64,000 nucleotides of DNA from Tyzzerella sp. (lineage in GTDB: Bacteria; Bacillota; Clostridia; Lachnospirales; Lachnospiraceae), in assembly GCA_017465565.1 (NCBI GenBank), contig JAFTWA010000050.1, forward strand, positions 24,415-88,414. The letters run 5' to 3'. Of the stretch, positions 1 through 9,157 are shown piece after piece. A model generated the notes under the pieces. It made no database searches. It was given only the letters and a program-made list of their open reading frames with translations, and was not told where the DNA came from. Positions within the stretch are counted from its first letter, which is position 1; each line of letters opens with the position of its first letter. Made by a program: the position numbers and the translations under genes.

Positions 1-183
1 TGTGATGAAATTGAAACGGCTTCAGGAGAAATTTTCAATCCTGCGATACATCAAGCAAAAATAGAAGCAACTGACGACATTTCACTTGATAAGACAGTGA
101 AATGTTCTCTGGGTACAGGATACAAAAAAGATGGCAAGGTGTTAATTCCTGAACGTGTCATCGTATATCAATATAAAAAATAA
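1..183 (+). CDS. GrpE-like nucleotide exchange factor, C-terminal fragment
   Basis: The reading frame is open from the window edge to a TAA at 181-183 and encodes 60 residues. The pattern G-x-x-F-N-P-x-x-H-x-A, then a Gly-Tyr (GTGYKKDGK) and a final P-E-R-V-x-V strand, matches the C-terminal beta-wing of GrpE proteins, which release ADP from Hsp70. The Hsp70 gene begins 20 bases downstream, which supports the reading. The N-terminal coiled coil lies outside the window, so the total length and any divergence from housekeeping GrpE cannot be judged. Family assignment is by pattern only. Confidence 0.55.
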   Translation, partial: CDEIETASGEIFNPAIHQAKIEATDDISLDKTVKCSLGTGYKKDGKVLIPERVIVYQYKK

Positions 184-203
184 AAACACAGGGAGAAAAA
201 ATC

Positions 204-1859
204 ATGAGTTATGTATTTGGAATTGATTTGGGAACAACTTATTCGTGCATTGCTTACATTGACGAATATGGGAAACCAGTAGTGCTGAAAAACAGTGATG
301 GTGACCACACCACTCCATCAGTCGTAATGTTTGAAACGAGCGATAATGTGATTGTTGGTACAGAAGCTAAACGGTCAATAGAGATTGAGCCAGATAAAGC
401 AGTACAATTTATTAAAAGAAAAATGGGCAAGGACAATGATAAGGTTACTTTAAATGGAACAACCTATTCTGCTCCCGAGGTGTCGGCATACATTTTGAAG
501 AAATTAACATCGGATGCGAACGAAGAATTAATTCAAAATGGTGTTATCAAAAAGGGAGAAGAAATTAAAGATGTTGTTATTACTTGTCCTGCATATTTTG
601 GAATGAATGAGAAACAGGCGACCAAGAATGCCGGCGAATTGGCAGGACTGAATGTTTTGAATATTATTAACGAGCCTACCGCGGCGGCAATCAGTTATGG
701 TGTTTCAGGAGGCGAAAAGAATGAGACAGTTCTCGTTTATGACCTGGGTGGTGGAACCTTCGATATTACAGTAATGAATATTGCTGGAAATAAAATTTCA
801 GTTATCTGTACAGGCGGCGACGACCAGTTGGGCGGAAAAGATTGGGACGAAGCATTAATGAATTACATTATGGAACGTTACGAAGAAGAATATGAGGAAG
901 ATTTATCCGAAGACCCTGAAACCGTAGCGGCTCTTTATGTAGATGTCGAAACATGGAAGAAAGCCTTGACAGCTAGAGAATCAGTTAAAATTTCAGTCAA
1001 TGGACCAGCTGGCCGATTGCGAGAGGAATTGTCAAGAGAGAAGTACGAAGAAATTACAAGTCATTTGCTGGAGAGAACAAAGAACTTACTTGATGACGTG
1101 CTTAATACGGCGGCAAAACAGGGGTATCCTATCAGTAAAATAGATAAAGTGCTTCTTGTTGGTGGCTCTTCAAAGATGCCTCAGGTTGCTGCTATGATTG
1201 AGCGTGATTATCACGTGACCCCGTCTCTTCAAGACCCTGACGAAGCAGTGGCAAAAGGTGCGGCTATTTACGCAGGAAATGAAAAACAGTTTTCTGATTT
1301 TATTGCTGAAGAAGCACAAAAAACTGGAAAAACAGTTGAGGAACTTGTTGAAAGCAATTTGCAGTCTGGAGAACTTGACAAGAAATTTATGCGTGCTTCT
1401 GGCACTGCATCTACCGCTATGAAGATTAGCATTACTAACGTTCTTTCCAGAACATATGGTTTGTCTGCGTTGAATAGTAATAACGAAAAGACTATCTTCA
1501 ATATGCTTATGATTAATGATAAGCTTCCTGCTTCTGTTAAAGAGTCATTCTATACACACTCCGATAACCAGGAAGGTGTAGCATTAGATATTTACGAAAG
1601 TAGAAGTACAGATAAAAGCATGGCAATCGAGGGGAGAAAACCATTGACTACGATTGATATGACTTTTACTCAAATGGTTCCACGGGGAACAGAGATACAA
1701 ATTGCTTTTATGTTAGATAATTCGGGAATTCTTCACGTTGTAGCGGAAGAAATGTTATATCATTCAAAGCTTGATACAACATTTACTTTATCGAATCAAA
1801 TGTCAGGAACAGAGATGAAAATCGCTGGTGACAGACTTAATAATTCGACCGTTGAGTAG
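204..1859 (+). CDS. Hsp70-family chaperone, short non-canonical form
   Basis: A 551-residue Hsp70/DnaK homologue. The N-terminal ATPase domain is intact: phosphate-1 motif GIDLGTTYSCIAY at residues 6-18, NEPTAAAISYG near 156, DLGGGTFDIT near 180 and the adenosine motif LLVGGSSKMPQ near 316. The usual hydrophobic interdomain linker (DVLLLD) of housekeeping DnaK is absent. In its place is a charged stretch of about 45 residues (FIAEEAQKTGKTVEELVES) before a beta-type substrate domain near 400-535. The C-terminal helical lid is missing, so it is roughly 60 residues shorter than typical DnaK. Its neighbours are a GrpE-like gene and two membrane-protein genes with 14-base gaps, so it probably works in a membrane-associated complex. 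An accessory role rather than the housekeeping DnaK is inferred. RBS is GGGAGAAAA. Confidence 0.85.
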   Translation: MSYVFGIDLGTTYSCIAYIDEYGKPVVLKNSDGDHTTPSVVMFETSDNVIVGTEAKRSIEIEPDKAVQFIKRKMGKDNDKVTLNGTTYSAPEVSAYILKKLTSDANEELIQNGVIKKGEEIKDVVITCPAYFGMNEKQATKNAGELAGLNVLNIINEPTAAAISYGVSGGEKNETVLVYDLGGGTFDITVMNIAGNKISVICTGGDDQLGGKDWDEALMNYIMERYEEEYEEDLSEDPETVAALYVDVETWKKALTARESVKISVNGPAGRLREELSREKYEEITSHLLERTKNLLDDVLNTAAKQGYPISKIDKVLLVGGSSKMPQVAAMIERDYHVTPSLQDPDEAVAKGAAIYAGNEKQFSDFIAEEAQKTGKTVEELVESNLQSGELDKKFMRASGTASTAMKISITNVLSRTYGLSALNSNNEKTIFNMLMINDKLPASVKESFYTHSDNQEGVALDIYESRSTDKSMAIEGRKPLTTIDMTFTQMVPRGTEIQIAFMLDNSGILHVVAEEMLYHSKLDTTFTLSNQMSGTEMKIAGDRLNNSTVE

Positions 1860-1873
1860 AAGGGAGCCATTCA

Positions 1874-2281
1874 ATGATTTCATTAATAATTTTGGGTTGT
1901 ATAGCGATGTCATATTTCTTTATGGCAACAACAATGATCATCAAAGGAATATCTGCGCTGATGGATACAATGCTTGATATGGTTGAAGTATGGGCAATTC
2001 TTCTGCTTGGTGGAATTGTAATTGGTGCAGTTGAACTCATTGTTGCAATATCCGGTGCAAGCTTTTGGGCAATAGTTGGTGTTATTATCATCTGCGTCTT
2101 AGTGGGGTGGGTGTTTGGTATTATAGGTGCGATATTCTTAGTTATATTTGAGTTAGCAATGTATGCAGCTTTGTTTGCATATGGTATCCTTGATCTGATT
2201 CTTGAGAAATTGGGTGAGTGGAGCGAGCTTGGACTAAAATATTTTTTGGGAATAATCAATAGAAAGATTGTTCTGAGTTAG
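1874..2281 (+). CDS. small multi-pass membrane protein, function unknown
   Basis: A 135-residue protein, mostly hydrophobic and with few charges. It has an N-terminal segment (LIILGCIAMSYFFMATTMII), a central pair (ILLLGGIVIGAVELIVAI and FWAIVGVIIICVLVGWVFGI) and a further segment (IFLVIFELAMYAALFAYGIL), giving about four or five membrane helices. I do not recognise a family. It starts 14 bases after the Hsp70 stop and ends 14 bases before the next start, so the three genes are almost certainly co-transcribed. RBS is AAGGGAGCC. A membrane scaffold for the neighbouring Hsp70 is possible but unproven. Confidence 0.7.
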   Translation: MISLIILGCIAMSYFFMATTMIIKGISALMDTMLDMVEVWAILLLGGIVIGAVELIVAISGASFWAIVGVIIICVLVGWVFGIIGAIFLVIFELAMYAALFAYGILDLILEKLGEWSELGLKYFLGIINRKIVLS

Positions 2282-2295
2282 GTGAGAGGTGAACC

Positions 2296-3972
2296 ATGGC
2301 AGATATTATAGATGTGATTCGTAGAAAATACGATATCGATATAAAAAAAGACAATATTATAAAACTGTATAAAATTGATTCTGCTGACATCTCAATATCT
2401 GATTTAGAGTCGAAAATTGTGGATAGAAGGAAAAAGTGGAATCAAAGCATAAATGGTGCCAACGAAAAGTTTGCGGAACGCGATAAAGCTTATCTAGAAA
2501 AGGCAGATAAGTTTGAAGCTATTTTAAGAGATGAAAAGCTTAGGAAAGACTTATTCGAGTTTTATAAAGGAAAAAAAGGTTCGGGGAGTGCGGAAGTATC
2601 GGGGTTAGTAAAGAAGTATTTCGGACTGATTAGTGCAACAACAAAAGTTGGAAAATCAGAATTGGAGTTCTTCTTAAAGTATTTCCCGGATGAAAAGAAA
2701 AATAAAAAAAGTATTTTAGAGTTCCTAAAGAAGGAATACAAAGTTGTCATTGCTTCTTTTGGCGGACAGAAAGACAATGAAGAAGAGATGGATGAGGATT
2801 CCCAAAAGACAAAGAAAAAAAGTTCGAGCTTCATCGTCAATCTTTTTTCGGAAAAGACACTCATTAAACTCAGGAAATGTGAACTTGATTTTAATATAGC
2901 AGCAGAATCAGAACAAGTTGTCTCCAGATATCCTGAGGTTAAAAAATCCTTGTATGAGTACCTTGAAATTGGCAAGTATAAGAAATTAGATGATTTCAAG
3001 AAACATGTCGGGGATAAGAGAACTGAAATATACAATATTCGAAACGATTTCGGCTCTGAATTCATTTCATTGGTTGACCTGTATAATGGTTTGTCTTCTG
3101 TTGTTGAAAATGATGACGTTAGAGATAACTTTGAGGAATTCAAACTTCTTATTATGTATCCGGCTTTAACACCATATATGTATGAAATTGGAGAAATTAA
3201 GAAGGACACTTTGAATGAACTATACGCGATTGCTAATGAAGAATATAGTTTCAGAAGTGTTACAGACTTCTTGGTATCGTATTTTAATATTGTTTACGAC
3301 AACTTCGGTATTTACGAAGATCCTATCAAAAAAATTATGGCTAATGCAGAAAAGCAAGCCGGCAAGGAAAAAGTATTAAATGCAATTTCTTCACTTTGGG
3401 GCAGAACAAAAGGGAGAAAACTCCCTGCAAAATTACGGGTGGTGTATGCCCTATCCTATTGGCCTATTCACGTTCTTGCTTTTGTGTTTAAAGCCGGTAA
3501 ATTTGCAATTGAGAAACTCAGATATTTTGGTGTTGGCTCAGCGGTACTTATTTCCTTAATGTTTATCTTTGGTGGTGAGAGTGTGTATGGTGATGCAAAT
3601 CTATTCACCAACGGCTTGCCTTGGGGACAATATTTGAAGGCATTGAATGGATTAGAAAGCACCAATTTCTTATTGCAATTACTAAGTTCCATTGAAGCAA
3701 TTATAAAAATTATCTTTATGTACTTCTCTATCGGCGGTGTTGTCGGATATTTCTTCTGGCAATTGTCAGTTAACCTGAGAAAGAAAATTGACCTTAAAGG
3801 GTTAGAGAGAAGTATTGATGCAATCATTGACAATGCAAAAAAACGCATTATTGAACAAGACGAAGATAATCCAAATGGATTAATGAGTAAGAAAATGCCA
3901 TTGATTATTACGAATGTGGTCGGTCTGCTCGTCTTTGTTATGGCAGTAATACTGCTAAATATCATCTTATAA
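2296..3972 (+). CDS. large C-terminally membrane-anchored protein of the Hsp70 island
   Basis: A 558-residue protein. The N-terminal part (residues 1-95) is charged and helical and contains an R-R-K-K-W segment followed by a run ending KAYLEKADKFEAILRDEKLR. This recalls, but does not prove, a degenerate J-domain-like or Hsp70-partner helix bundle; there is no HPD motif. Residues 95-380 are soluble, Lys/Glu-rich and probably helical. Four hydrophobic segments follow, near 381-402, 412-427, 465-490 and 534-558, the last at the extreme C-terminus. It is the last gene of the island and is followed by a hairpin terminator. I do not recognise a named family. A membrane-tethered client or co-chaperone of the upstream Hsp70 is an inference from gene order only. 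Confidence 0.65.
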   Translation: MADIIDVIRRKYDIDIKKDNIIKLYKIDSADISISDLESKIVDRRKKWNQSINGANEKFAERDKAYLEKADKFEAILRDEKLRKDLFEFYKGKKGSGSAEVSGLVKKYFGLISATTKVGKSELEFFLKYFPDEKKNKKSILEFLKKEYKVVIASFGGQKDNEEEMDEDSQKTKKKSSSFIVNLFSEKTLIKLRKCELDFNIAAESEQVVSRYPEVKKSLYEYLEIGKYKKLDDFKKHVGDKRTEIYNIRNDFGSEFISLVDLYNGLSSVVENDDVRDNFEEFKLLIMYPALTPYMYEIGEIKKDTLNELYAIANEEYSFRSVTDFLVSYFNIVYDNFGIYEDPIKKIMANAEKQAGKEKVLNAISSLWGRTKGRKLPAKLRVVYALSYWPIHVLAFVFKAGKFAIEKLRYFGVGSAVLISLMFIFGGESVYGDANLFTNGLPWGQYLKALNGLESTNFLLQLLSSIEAIIKIIFMYFSIGGVVGYFFWQLSVNLRKKIDLKGLERSIDAIIDNAKKRIIEQDEDNPNGLMSKKMPLIITNVVGLLVFVMAVILLNIIL

Positions 3973-3977
3973 GGTCG

Positions 3978-4035
3978 AAGGGATGCAAAAATGAGATTAA
4001 GATTGATTTTTAATCTGCTGAGTGCATCCCTTTTT
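3978..4035 (+). terminator. bidirectional hairpin terminator
   Basis: GGGATGCA at 3980-3987 pairs with TGCATCCC at 4023-4030, followed by TTTTT. An inner pair (GATTAA/TTAATC) extends the fold. It ends the Hsp70 island. Its right half lies inside the end of the convergent AraC gene, so it may also serve that gene. Confidence 0.7.
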
Positions 4036-5221
4036 GTCTATATGCGCGAGGGCTAATCCCTATTATTTTTGAAAACAATTTAGAAAAGTACGCAAAATCA
4101 TGGTAGCCAACGGCGGTTGCCACTTCCGAAACAGACATATGTGTAGTGTTGAAAAGCCGAATCGCCTCCTGCATACGAGTCTGCTGAATAAAATTTGTCA
4201 GTGTTTGTCCGGCTTCTTTACTAAAGATATTTGAAAGAGCAGAAGCATTCTTTTTAAAATGGCCGGCTAACTGGTTCAGAGATAAGTCTTCATCCAAATG
4301 AAACTCTACATAAGCCATTACGTCTTTGGTTATCTTAGAAAAGTCTGGATTCGAGTAATTCTTAACCAGTAGACAATATTTGCGGCAAATCTCATTTGGC
4401 AGCTGCCTTAATTTGGTCAGGGATGTTATGCTGTCGATTTTTACACCGATAGAAAAAGCTTGTTTTAAAACATGAGACGGATGAATATCTGTCTCCAAAA
4501 GTGCCATATGACAGTAATCATTTAAGGCCTGCAAAAGCATTTTATAGTTTCTTAAGTTGAGATTAGTAGTAAACTTGGATTCCTGAAATAATGTTTGTAA
4601 TGCTTTTTTTCCCTTTTCGTTGTCTCCGCATTTCAGAGCAGCGAGAAAAGCGGATAGTAATTTATGATATCGTGTCGAAAAATCTAAGAAATTTTGTTCA
4701 ATCAAATTTGTGTTCACTTCAATAGGTCGTTTGTGATCAGCATACTCAATGAACTCAGGGGTTAATTCCTTGAATTCAGGAATAAACGCTCCAAGAATGT
4801 GCTGGGTAACATTTACAATTGTGTCCACTTGGACGAAAGGCATTCCTTCATATAGATGTTTCATGCGCTGCATTGTACTCGGAGTAATATGTGCGTCCTT
4901 CAGAATTTGCGTAAAATAATTTGCCGAAAGTTCGTTATTGCGAAAAGGACCGATGGAAATAAAATCTGGTTTTTCATCCGCACCAAAGAACACCAGCACA
5001 TTATAAAAACCAAGATTACTCTTTATTATTAGTATACGATACGGCTTTGAAAGGTCTGTAAACTGAACCTTTGTATTCCGGTCATTATAATTCGTCCATA
5101 CAAAAGCTCTCATCCCCTGGTCAATCTTGCGGATATCCTGATACGGCGGGGTAAAATATACAGCTGGCACATTAAAGGCGTCTAACAAAACATTTTTTAA
5201 CAAATCATAACACTTTTCCAT
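4010..5221 (-). CDS. AraC-family transcriptional regulator of the GH2/symporter operon
   Basis: A 403-residue regulator. The C-terminal hundred residues hold the two helix-turn-helix units of AraC proteins: LSLNQLAGHFKKNASALSNI, then VSEVATAVGYHDFAYFSKLF and the conserved P-R-A-Y-R end. The N-terminal 150 residues contain an F-x-T-P-P-Y and V-F-F-G-A pattern like PocR/PAS-type sensory domains, so a small carbohydrate-derived ligand is plausible. I chose the ATG at 5221 rather than an upstream one because AAAGGAG lies seven bases before it. The gene is divergent from a GH2 glycosidase and its transporter, which it probably controls from the 111-base shared intergenic region. Confidence 0.85.
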   Translation of the reverse strand: MEKCYDLLKNVLLDAFNVPAVYFTPPYQDIRKIDQGMRAFVWTNYNDRNTKVQFTDLSKPYRILIIKSNLGFYNVLVFFGADEKPDFISIGPFRNNELSANYFTQILKDAHITPSTMQRMKHLYEGMPFVQVDTIVNVTQHILGAFIPEFKELTPEFIEYADHKRPIEVNTNLIEQNFLDFSTRYHKLLSAFLAALKCGDNEKGKKALQTLFQESKFTTNLNLRNYKMLLQALNDYCHMALLETDIHPSHVLKQAFSIGVKIDSITSLTKLRQLPNEICRKYCLLVKNYSNPDFSKITKDVMAYVEFHLDEDLSLNQLAGHFKKNASALSNIFSKEAGQTLTNFIQQTRMQEAIRLFNTTHMSVSEVATAVGYHDFAYFSKLFSKIIGISPRAYRQKGMHSAD

Positions 5222-5272
5222 AACACATTCTCCTTTTGTAAAAATTATATATATAAAACAAAAATAATACAA

Positions 5273-5296
5273 GTACTGGAATGTACAATTTAGTAC
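5273..5296. promoter_or_regulatory. three GTAC half-sites at exact 10-bp spacing, candidate AraC operator
   Basis: GTAC occurs at 5273, 5283 and 5293, within AGTACTGGAATGTACAAT and the following TTAGTACAAT. One helical turn separates the copies, in the divergent intergenic region between the AraC gene and the GH2 gene. This is the arrangement expected for tandem binding by an AraC-type activator. No good -35/-10 pair for the GH2 gene is evident. Confidence 0.4.
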
Positions 5297-5332
5297 AATC
5301 ATATTAAGAATTATAAAGGGAGGACTTTATCT

Positions 5333-7555
5333 ATGAAATTTAACTGGAATGACTCTTGGTTATTTACCAAAGATAATACGTTAAATGTATCTGACTGGGA
5401 AGCGGTAAATTTACCACATACTTGGAATGCAAAAGATGGACAAGATGGTGGTAATGATTACTATCGTGGCACATGCTACTATGCTAAAAAGTTAGCATTG
5501 GCAGATGTGAGCGGTGCAGAAGGAGTATATCTTGAATTCGAAGGTGCGAACTCTTCTGCAGATGTATACGTAAATGGAAATCTTGCTGTTCATCATGACG
5601 GCGGTTATTCTACATTCCGCGCAAACATTACAGAATATTTGAAAGAAGAAAATGATATTCTTGTAGCAGTGGACAATGCTCCAAACGACAGAGTATATCC
5701 ACAAATGGCAGACTTCACTTTCTATGGTGGTCTTTACCGTGATGTAAATGTAATCTGTGTACCAAAAGCACACTTTGATTTGGATTACTACGGAGGCCCT
5801 GGTATCACAGTAACACCTGTAGTGGAAGGGGCAAATGCAAATGTTGAAGTAAAAGGTTACTTTACAGGTCTGGCAGGAAACGAAAATGTAAAATACACAA
5901 TCAAAGACGGTGATGCAAATGTAGCGGAAGCATGTGTTGCAGCAGCGGACGGAAAAGCTGATTTTGTAATTGAAAATGTACATCTTTGGAACGGAAGAAA
6001 AGACCCATTCCTTTACACAGTGGAAGCAGTTTTAGTAGACGGTGAAAAGGAATTGGATGCAAGATGTGTTAAATTCGGCTGCAGATATTTCGAAATTGAT
6101 CCTGAAAGAGGATTTATCTTAAATGGTGAAGAATATCCACTTCGCGGTGTGTCTCGTCACCAGGACAGACTTGGAATTGGTAACGCGTTGTTGCCAGAAC
6201 ACCACAAGGAAGATGCAGAACTCATCTATGAAGTAGGTGCTACAACAATTCGTTTGGCTCACTACCAACACAATCAATATTTCTATGACCTCTGTGATGA
6301 AATGGGATTTGTACTTTGGGCAGAGATTCCATATATTTCACAACACATGCCAAATGGCCGTGAAAACACGATTTCACAGATGAAAGAATTGGTAGTACAG
6401 AATTACAACCATCCATCCATTTTTGTATGGGGACTTTCAAATGAAATCTCAATGAAGGGTGCAGACGATCCTGATTTAATTGAAAATCACCACATTTTAA
6501 ATGATTTATGCCATGAAATGGATAAGACGAGACTTACTACAATGGCAATCGTTTCTATGTGTGATATGGATGCAGAATACGTTCAGATTCCAGATACAGT
6601 TTCTTGGAACCACTACTTCGGATGGTACGGTGGAGAAACTCATATGAACGGACCATGGATGGATAACTTCCACGCAAAATATCCAGACCTTCCAGTTGGT
6701 ATGAGTGAGTATGGTTGTGAAGCCCTCAACTGGCACAACTCCAACCCACAGCAGGGAGACTATTCCGAAGAATACCAGGCTTACTACCATGAAGAATTAA
6801 TCAAACAATTATTTACGAGAAAGTACATCTGGGCAACTCATGTATGGAATATGTTCGATTTTGGTGCGGATGCCCGTGCAGAAGGCGGAGAAGATGGACA
6901 GAACCATAAGGGTCTTATGACATTTGACCGTTCCTATAAGAAAGATTCATTCTATGCTTACAAAGCATGGTTATCAGATGAGCCATTTGTACATATTTGC
7001 GGAAAACGCTATGTTGACCGTGTAGAAGATATTACCAAGGTAACTGTTTATTCTAATTTGCCAGAGGTTGAGCTGTTTGTAAATGGTAAGAGTCTTGGAA
7101 AACAGACAAGTGATGTGCATTTCTTCTATTTCGATGTGCCAAACGCAGGCGAAACGGAATTAGTTGCAAAAGCAGGTGAATGTGAAGACACATCAAAGCT
7201 TAAAAAAGTAGCTGAATTTAATAATGCATACCGTATGGTTGAAACAGGTGATGTTCTCAACTGGTTTGATATTACAGAAGTACCAGGCTGCTTCTCGCTC
7301 AACGATAAAATGAGCGAGCTTATTGCCAATGAGCAGGGTAGAAATATGATGGTGGGTCTTATGAAGTCAGCATCTGAAGGACAAAAGACAATGGCTGACC
7401 CAACACAAATGCTTAGCAATCCAGCGATGATTGAATTCATGGGCGGATTTACAATCAAGCGTTTACTTTCAATGGTTGGTGCAATGGGGGCAAAACCATT
7501 GACAAGAGATCAAATGCTTGCATTTAACACGATGTTAAATCAGATAAAGAAATAA
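5333..7555 (+). CDS. glycoside hydrolase family 2 (beta-galactosidase or beta-glucuronidase type)
   Basis: A 740-residue cytoplasmic enzyme with no signal peptide. The domain order is GH2: a sugar-binding jelly roll (residues 1-150, with WNAKDGQDGGNDYYRGT), an immunoglobulin-like domain (about 155-250) and a TIM barrel (about 255-560). Catalytic residues are visible: acid/base Glu371 in WGLSNEIS and nucleophile Glu459 in GMSEYGCE. The 88-residue spacing is closer to beta-glucuronidases than to E. coli LacZ, but the sugar specificity cannot be read. After an Ig-like domain there is a C-terminal helical extension (about 640-740, with LTRDQMLAFNTMLNQIKK) that simple GH2 enzymes lack. It is followed 26 bases later by a GPH symporter, the likely importer of its substrate. 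RBS is AGGGAGG. Confidence 0.9.
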   Translation: MKFNWNDSWLFTKDNTLNVSDWEAVNLPHTWNAKDGQDGGNDYYRGTCYYAKKLALADVSGAEGVYLEFEGANSSADVYVNGNLAVHHDGGYSTFRANITEYLKEENDILVAVDNAPNDRVYPQMADFTFYGGLYRDVNVICVPKAHFDLDYYGGPGITVTPVVEGANANVEVKGYFTGLAGNENVKYTIKDGDANVAEACVAAADGKADFVIENVHLWNGRKDPFLYTVEAVLVDGEKELDARCVKFGCRYFEIDPERGFILNGEEYPLRGVSRHQDRLGIGNALLPEHHKEDAELIYEVGATTIRLAHYQHNQYFYDLCDEMGFVLWAEIPYISQHMPNGRENTISQMKELVVQNYNHPSIFVWGLSNEISMKGADDPDLIENHHILNDLCHEMDKTRLTTMAIVSMCDMDAEYVQIPDTVSWNHYFGWYGGETHMNGPWMDNFHAKYPDLPVGMSEYGCEALNWHNSNPQQGDYSEEYQAYYHEELIKQLFTRKYIWATHVWNMFDFGADARAEGGEDGQNHKGLMTFDRSYKKDSFYAYKAWLSDEPFVHICGKRYVDRVEDITKVTVYSNLPEVELFVNGKSLGKQTSDVHFFYFDVPNAGETELVAKAGECEDTSKLKKVAEFNNAYRMVETGDVLNWFDITEVPGCFSLNDKMSELIANEQGRNMMVGLMKSASEGQKTMADPTQMLSNPAMIEFMGGFTIKRLLSMVGAMGAKPLTRDQMLAFNTMLNQIKK

Positions 7556-7581
7556 GAAGTTATACAAAGGAGATTTGAGAG

Positions 7582-8961
7582 ATGGAAAACAAACGTAAAT
7601 TTGGTATGCGCGACTGCCTCGCATATGCTGCCGGAGATTTCGGCTGTAACATGAGTTTTGCTCTTAAGGGCACAATGATGATTTTCTGGACCCAGTTCAT
7701 GGGATTGGAGCTTTGGTATTCATTGTTATTAGTTGTTGTTCAGGTGTGGGATGCCATTAATGACCCTGTTATCGGTTCTATTATCGACGCTGACCGTCGC
7801 CAGTACAAACGAAACAAGTTCTTACAGTATATTTGGTTCGGCTCAATTGGTCTTATTGTAGCAGGTGCGTTATGCTTCCTGCCATTCAAAAATGCTCCAT
7901 TGGCAGCACAAATGATTATCTTTGTTTGTGGATACGTTATTTGGGATGCATTTTATACAATTGCAAACGTTCCTTACGGCTCATTGTTATCGTTGATTTC
8001 TACTAACGCAGCTGACCGTGCTTCTCTTTCAGCATGGCGTTCCGTTGGCTCTATGCTTGGGAACATGGTTCCTATGGCTATTTTGCCAATGATTATTTAT
8101 GACGCAGAGGACAATTTGATTGGTGAACGTGTATTTATTGCGGCACTTATTATGGGTGTTTTAGGATTTATCAGTTTCCAATTTATGATTCGAAACACAG
8201 AGATTCGGGGAAATGCAGATATTCAAGTGAACGAAGACCAGCCTAAATTCAATGTTTTCAAAGCAATGGCTAACTTTGTTAAAAACCGTCCAGCCATGGG
8301 AGCTACTATCGCTGCAGTAGGTATGTTCCTTGGTATGCAAGGTGGAACGGCAGCTGTTACCGTTCTGTTCCAGTCATACTTTAACAATGCAAAGATTTCT
8401 GGTGTGGTACAGGTATTTGCTATGATTCCAATCGTTGCTTTTACACCTCTTGCACGTAAAATGGTTACGAAGTACGGTAAGAAAGAATTAGCTACTGTTG
8501 GCGCTATCGTCAGTATGGCAGCTTGTGTTCTGATGCTATTCTTACCAATTACACCAGATGCTACAGGTATGATTTTCTATATTCTTTGCCAGTTATTCAA
8601 CAGTCTTGGTATGGGTATCTATACAACAGTTAGTTGGGCAATGATGGGTGATGCTATCGATTACAATGAATGGAAGACTGGTACTCGTGAAGAAGGTACT
8701 GTTTACGCATTACATTCATTCTTCCGTAAATTGGCACAAGGCGTTGGTCCTGCGCTTGCTTTAGTTGTAATGGTTGCTTTAGGATACGTTGGCGCTAACG
8801 AAGGAAATCAAACTTTAGAAGTTGCAACAAATATGCGTTATCTTGTACCAGCACTCTACTTATTCAGTGCAGTAATGATGTTCGTTGGTTTATCATTAGT
8901 ATACAACCTTGACAGGAAGAAACTTACACAAATGCAAGACGAGTTAGCTGCACGTAAATAA
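7582..8961 (+). CDS. GPH-family sugar:cation symporter
   Basis: A 459-residue membrane protein of the glycoside-pentoside-hexuronide:cation symporter family within the MFS. Twelve membrane spans are expected. The family signature is visible near the N-terminus (FWTQFMGLELWY, then DAINDPVIGSIIDADR around residues 58-73), and the second half has AMMGDAIDYNEWKTGTREEG near 355. These proteins import glycosides or uronides with Na+ or H+. Together with the upstream GH2 enzyme and the divergent AraC regulator it forms an uptake-and-hydrolysis unit. RBS is AAAGGAG, 10 bases before ATG. Confidence 0.92.
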   Translation: MENKRKFGMRDCLAYAAGDFGCNMSFALKGTMMIFWTQFMGLELWYSLLLVVVQVWDAINDPVIGSIIDADRRQYKRNKFLQYIWFGSIGLIVAGALCFLPFKNAPLAAQMIIFVCGYVIWDAFYTIANVPYGSLLSLISTNAADRASLSAWRSVGSMLGNMVPMAILPMIIYDAEDNLIGERVFIAALIMGVLGFISFQFMIRNTEIRGNADIQVNEDQPKFNVFKAMANFVKNRPAMGATIAAVGMFLGMQGGTAAVTVLFQSYFNNAKISGVVQVFAMIPIVAFTPLARKMVTKYGKKELATVGAIVSMAACVLMLFLPITPDATGMIFYILCQLFNSLGMGIYTTVSWAMMGDAIDYNEWKTGTREEGTVYALHSFFRKLAQGVGPALALVVMVALGYVGANEGNQTLEVATNMRYLVPALYLFSAVMMFVGLSLVYNLDRKKLTQMQDELAARK

Positions 8962-9010
8962 AAATGCATAAAAGTTCATAATGTTGCCATAATAATCTTG
9001 GGGTGATGGT

Positions 9011-9157
9011 ATGAACAAGAAAAAGCAGGAAAAACAAGAACAGCAGCGAAATCAAAACAAATTCAATAGTGTAACTGAAAAGGTGAAACCAGAGAATCAG
9101 AACCAGACACATAATGTCAGGTCTGAAGCGGTGGAACCTAAAATCAGACAAGTATAG
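9011..9157 (+). CDS. 48-residue highly charged small protein, unknown
   Basis: ATG at 9011 follows GGGGTGATGGT and opens a 48-residue frame. It is rich in Gln, Asn, Lys and Glu (start MNKKKQEKQEQQRNQNK), with no Cys, no membrane segment and no recognisable motif. It ends at the base of a perfect ten-pair terminator hairpin, as a real short gene would. The composition suggests an unstructured, soluble peptide. Whether it is translated cannot be shown from sequence alone. Confidence 0.45.
   Translation: MNKKKQEKQEQQRNQNKFNSVTEKVKPENQNQTHNVRSEAVEPKIRQV

Noticed and set aside
204-1859. Hsp70 gene as the housekeeping dnaK
   Set aside because: It lacks the DVLLLD linker and lid, and neighbours are membrane proteins rather than dnaJ. 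Only a GrpE-like tail is shared, so accessory status is favoured.
5222-5302. 27-residue N-terminal extension of the AraC regulator
   Set aside because: The ATG at 5221 has AAAGGAG upstream, and the extension covers the phased GTAC sites.
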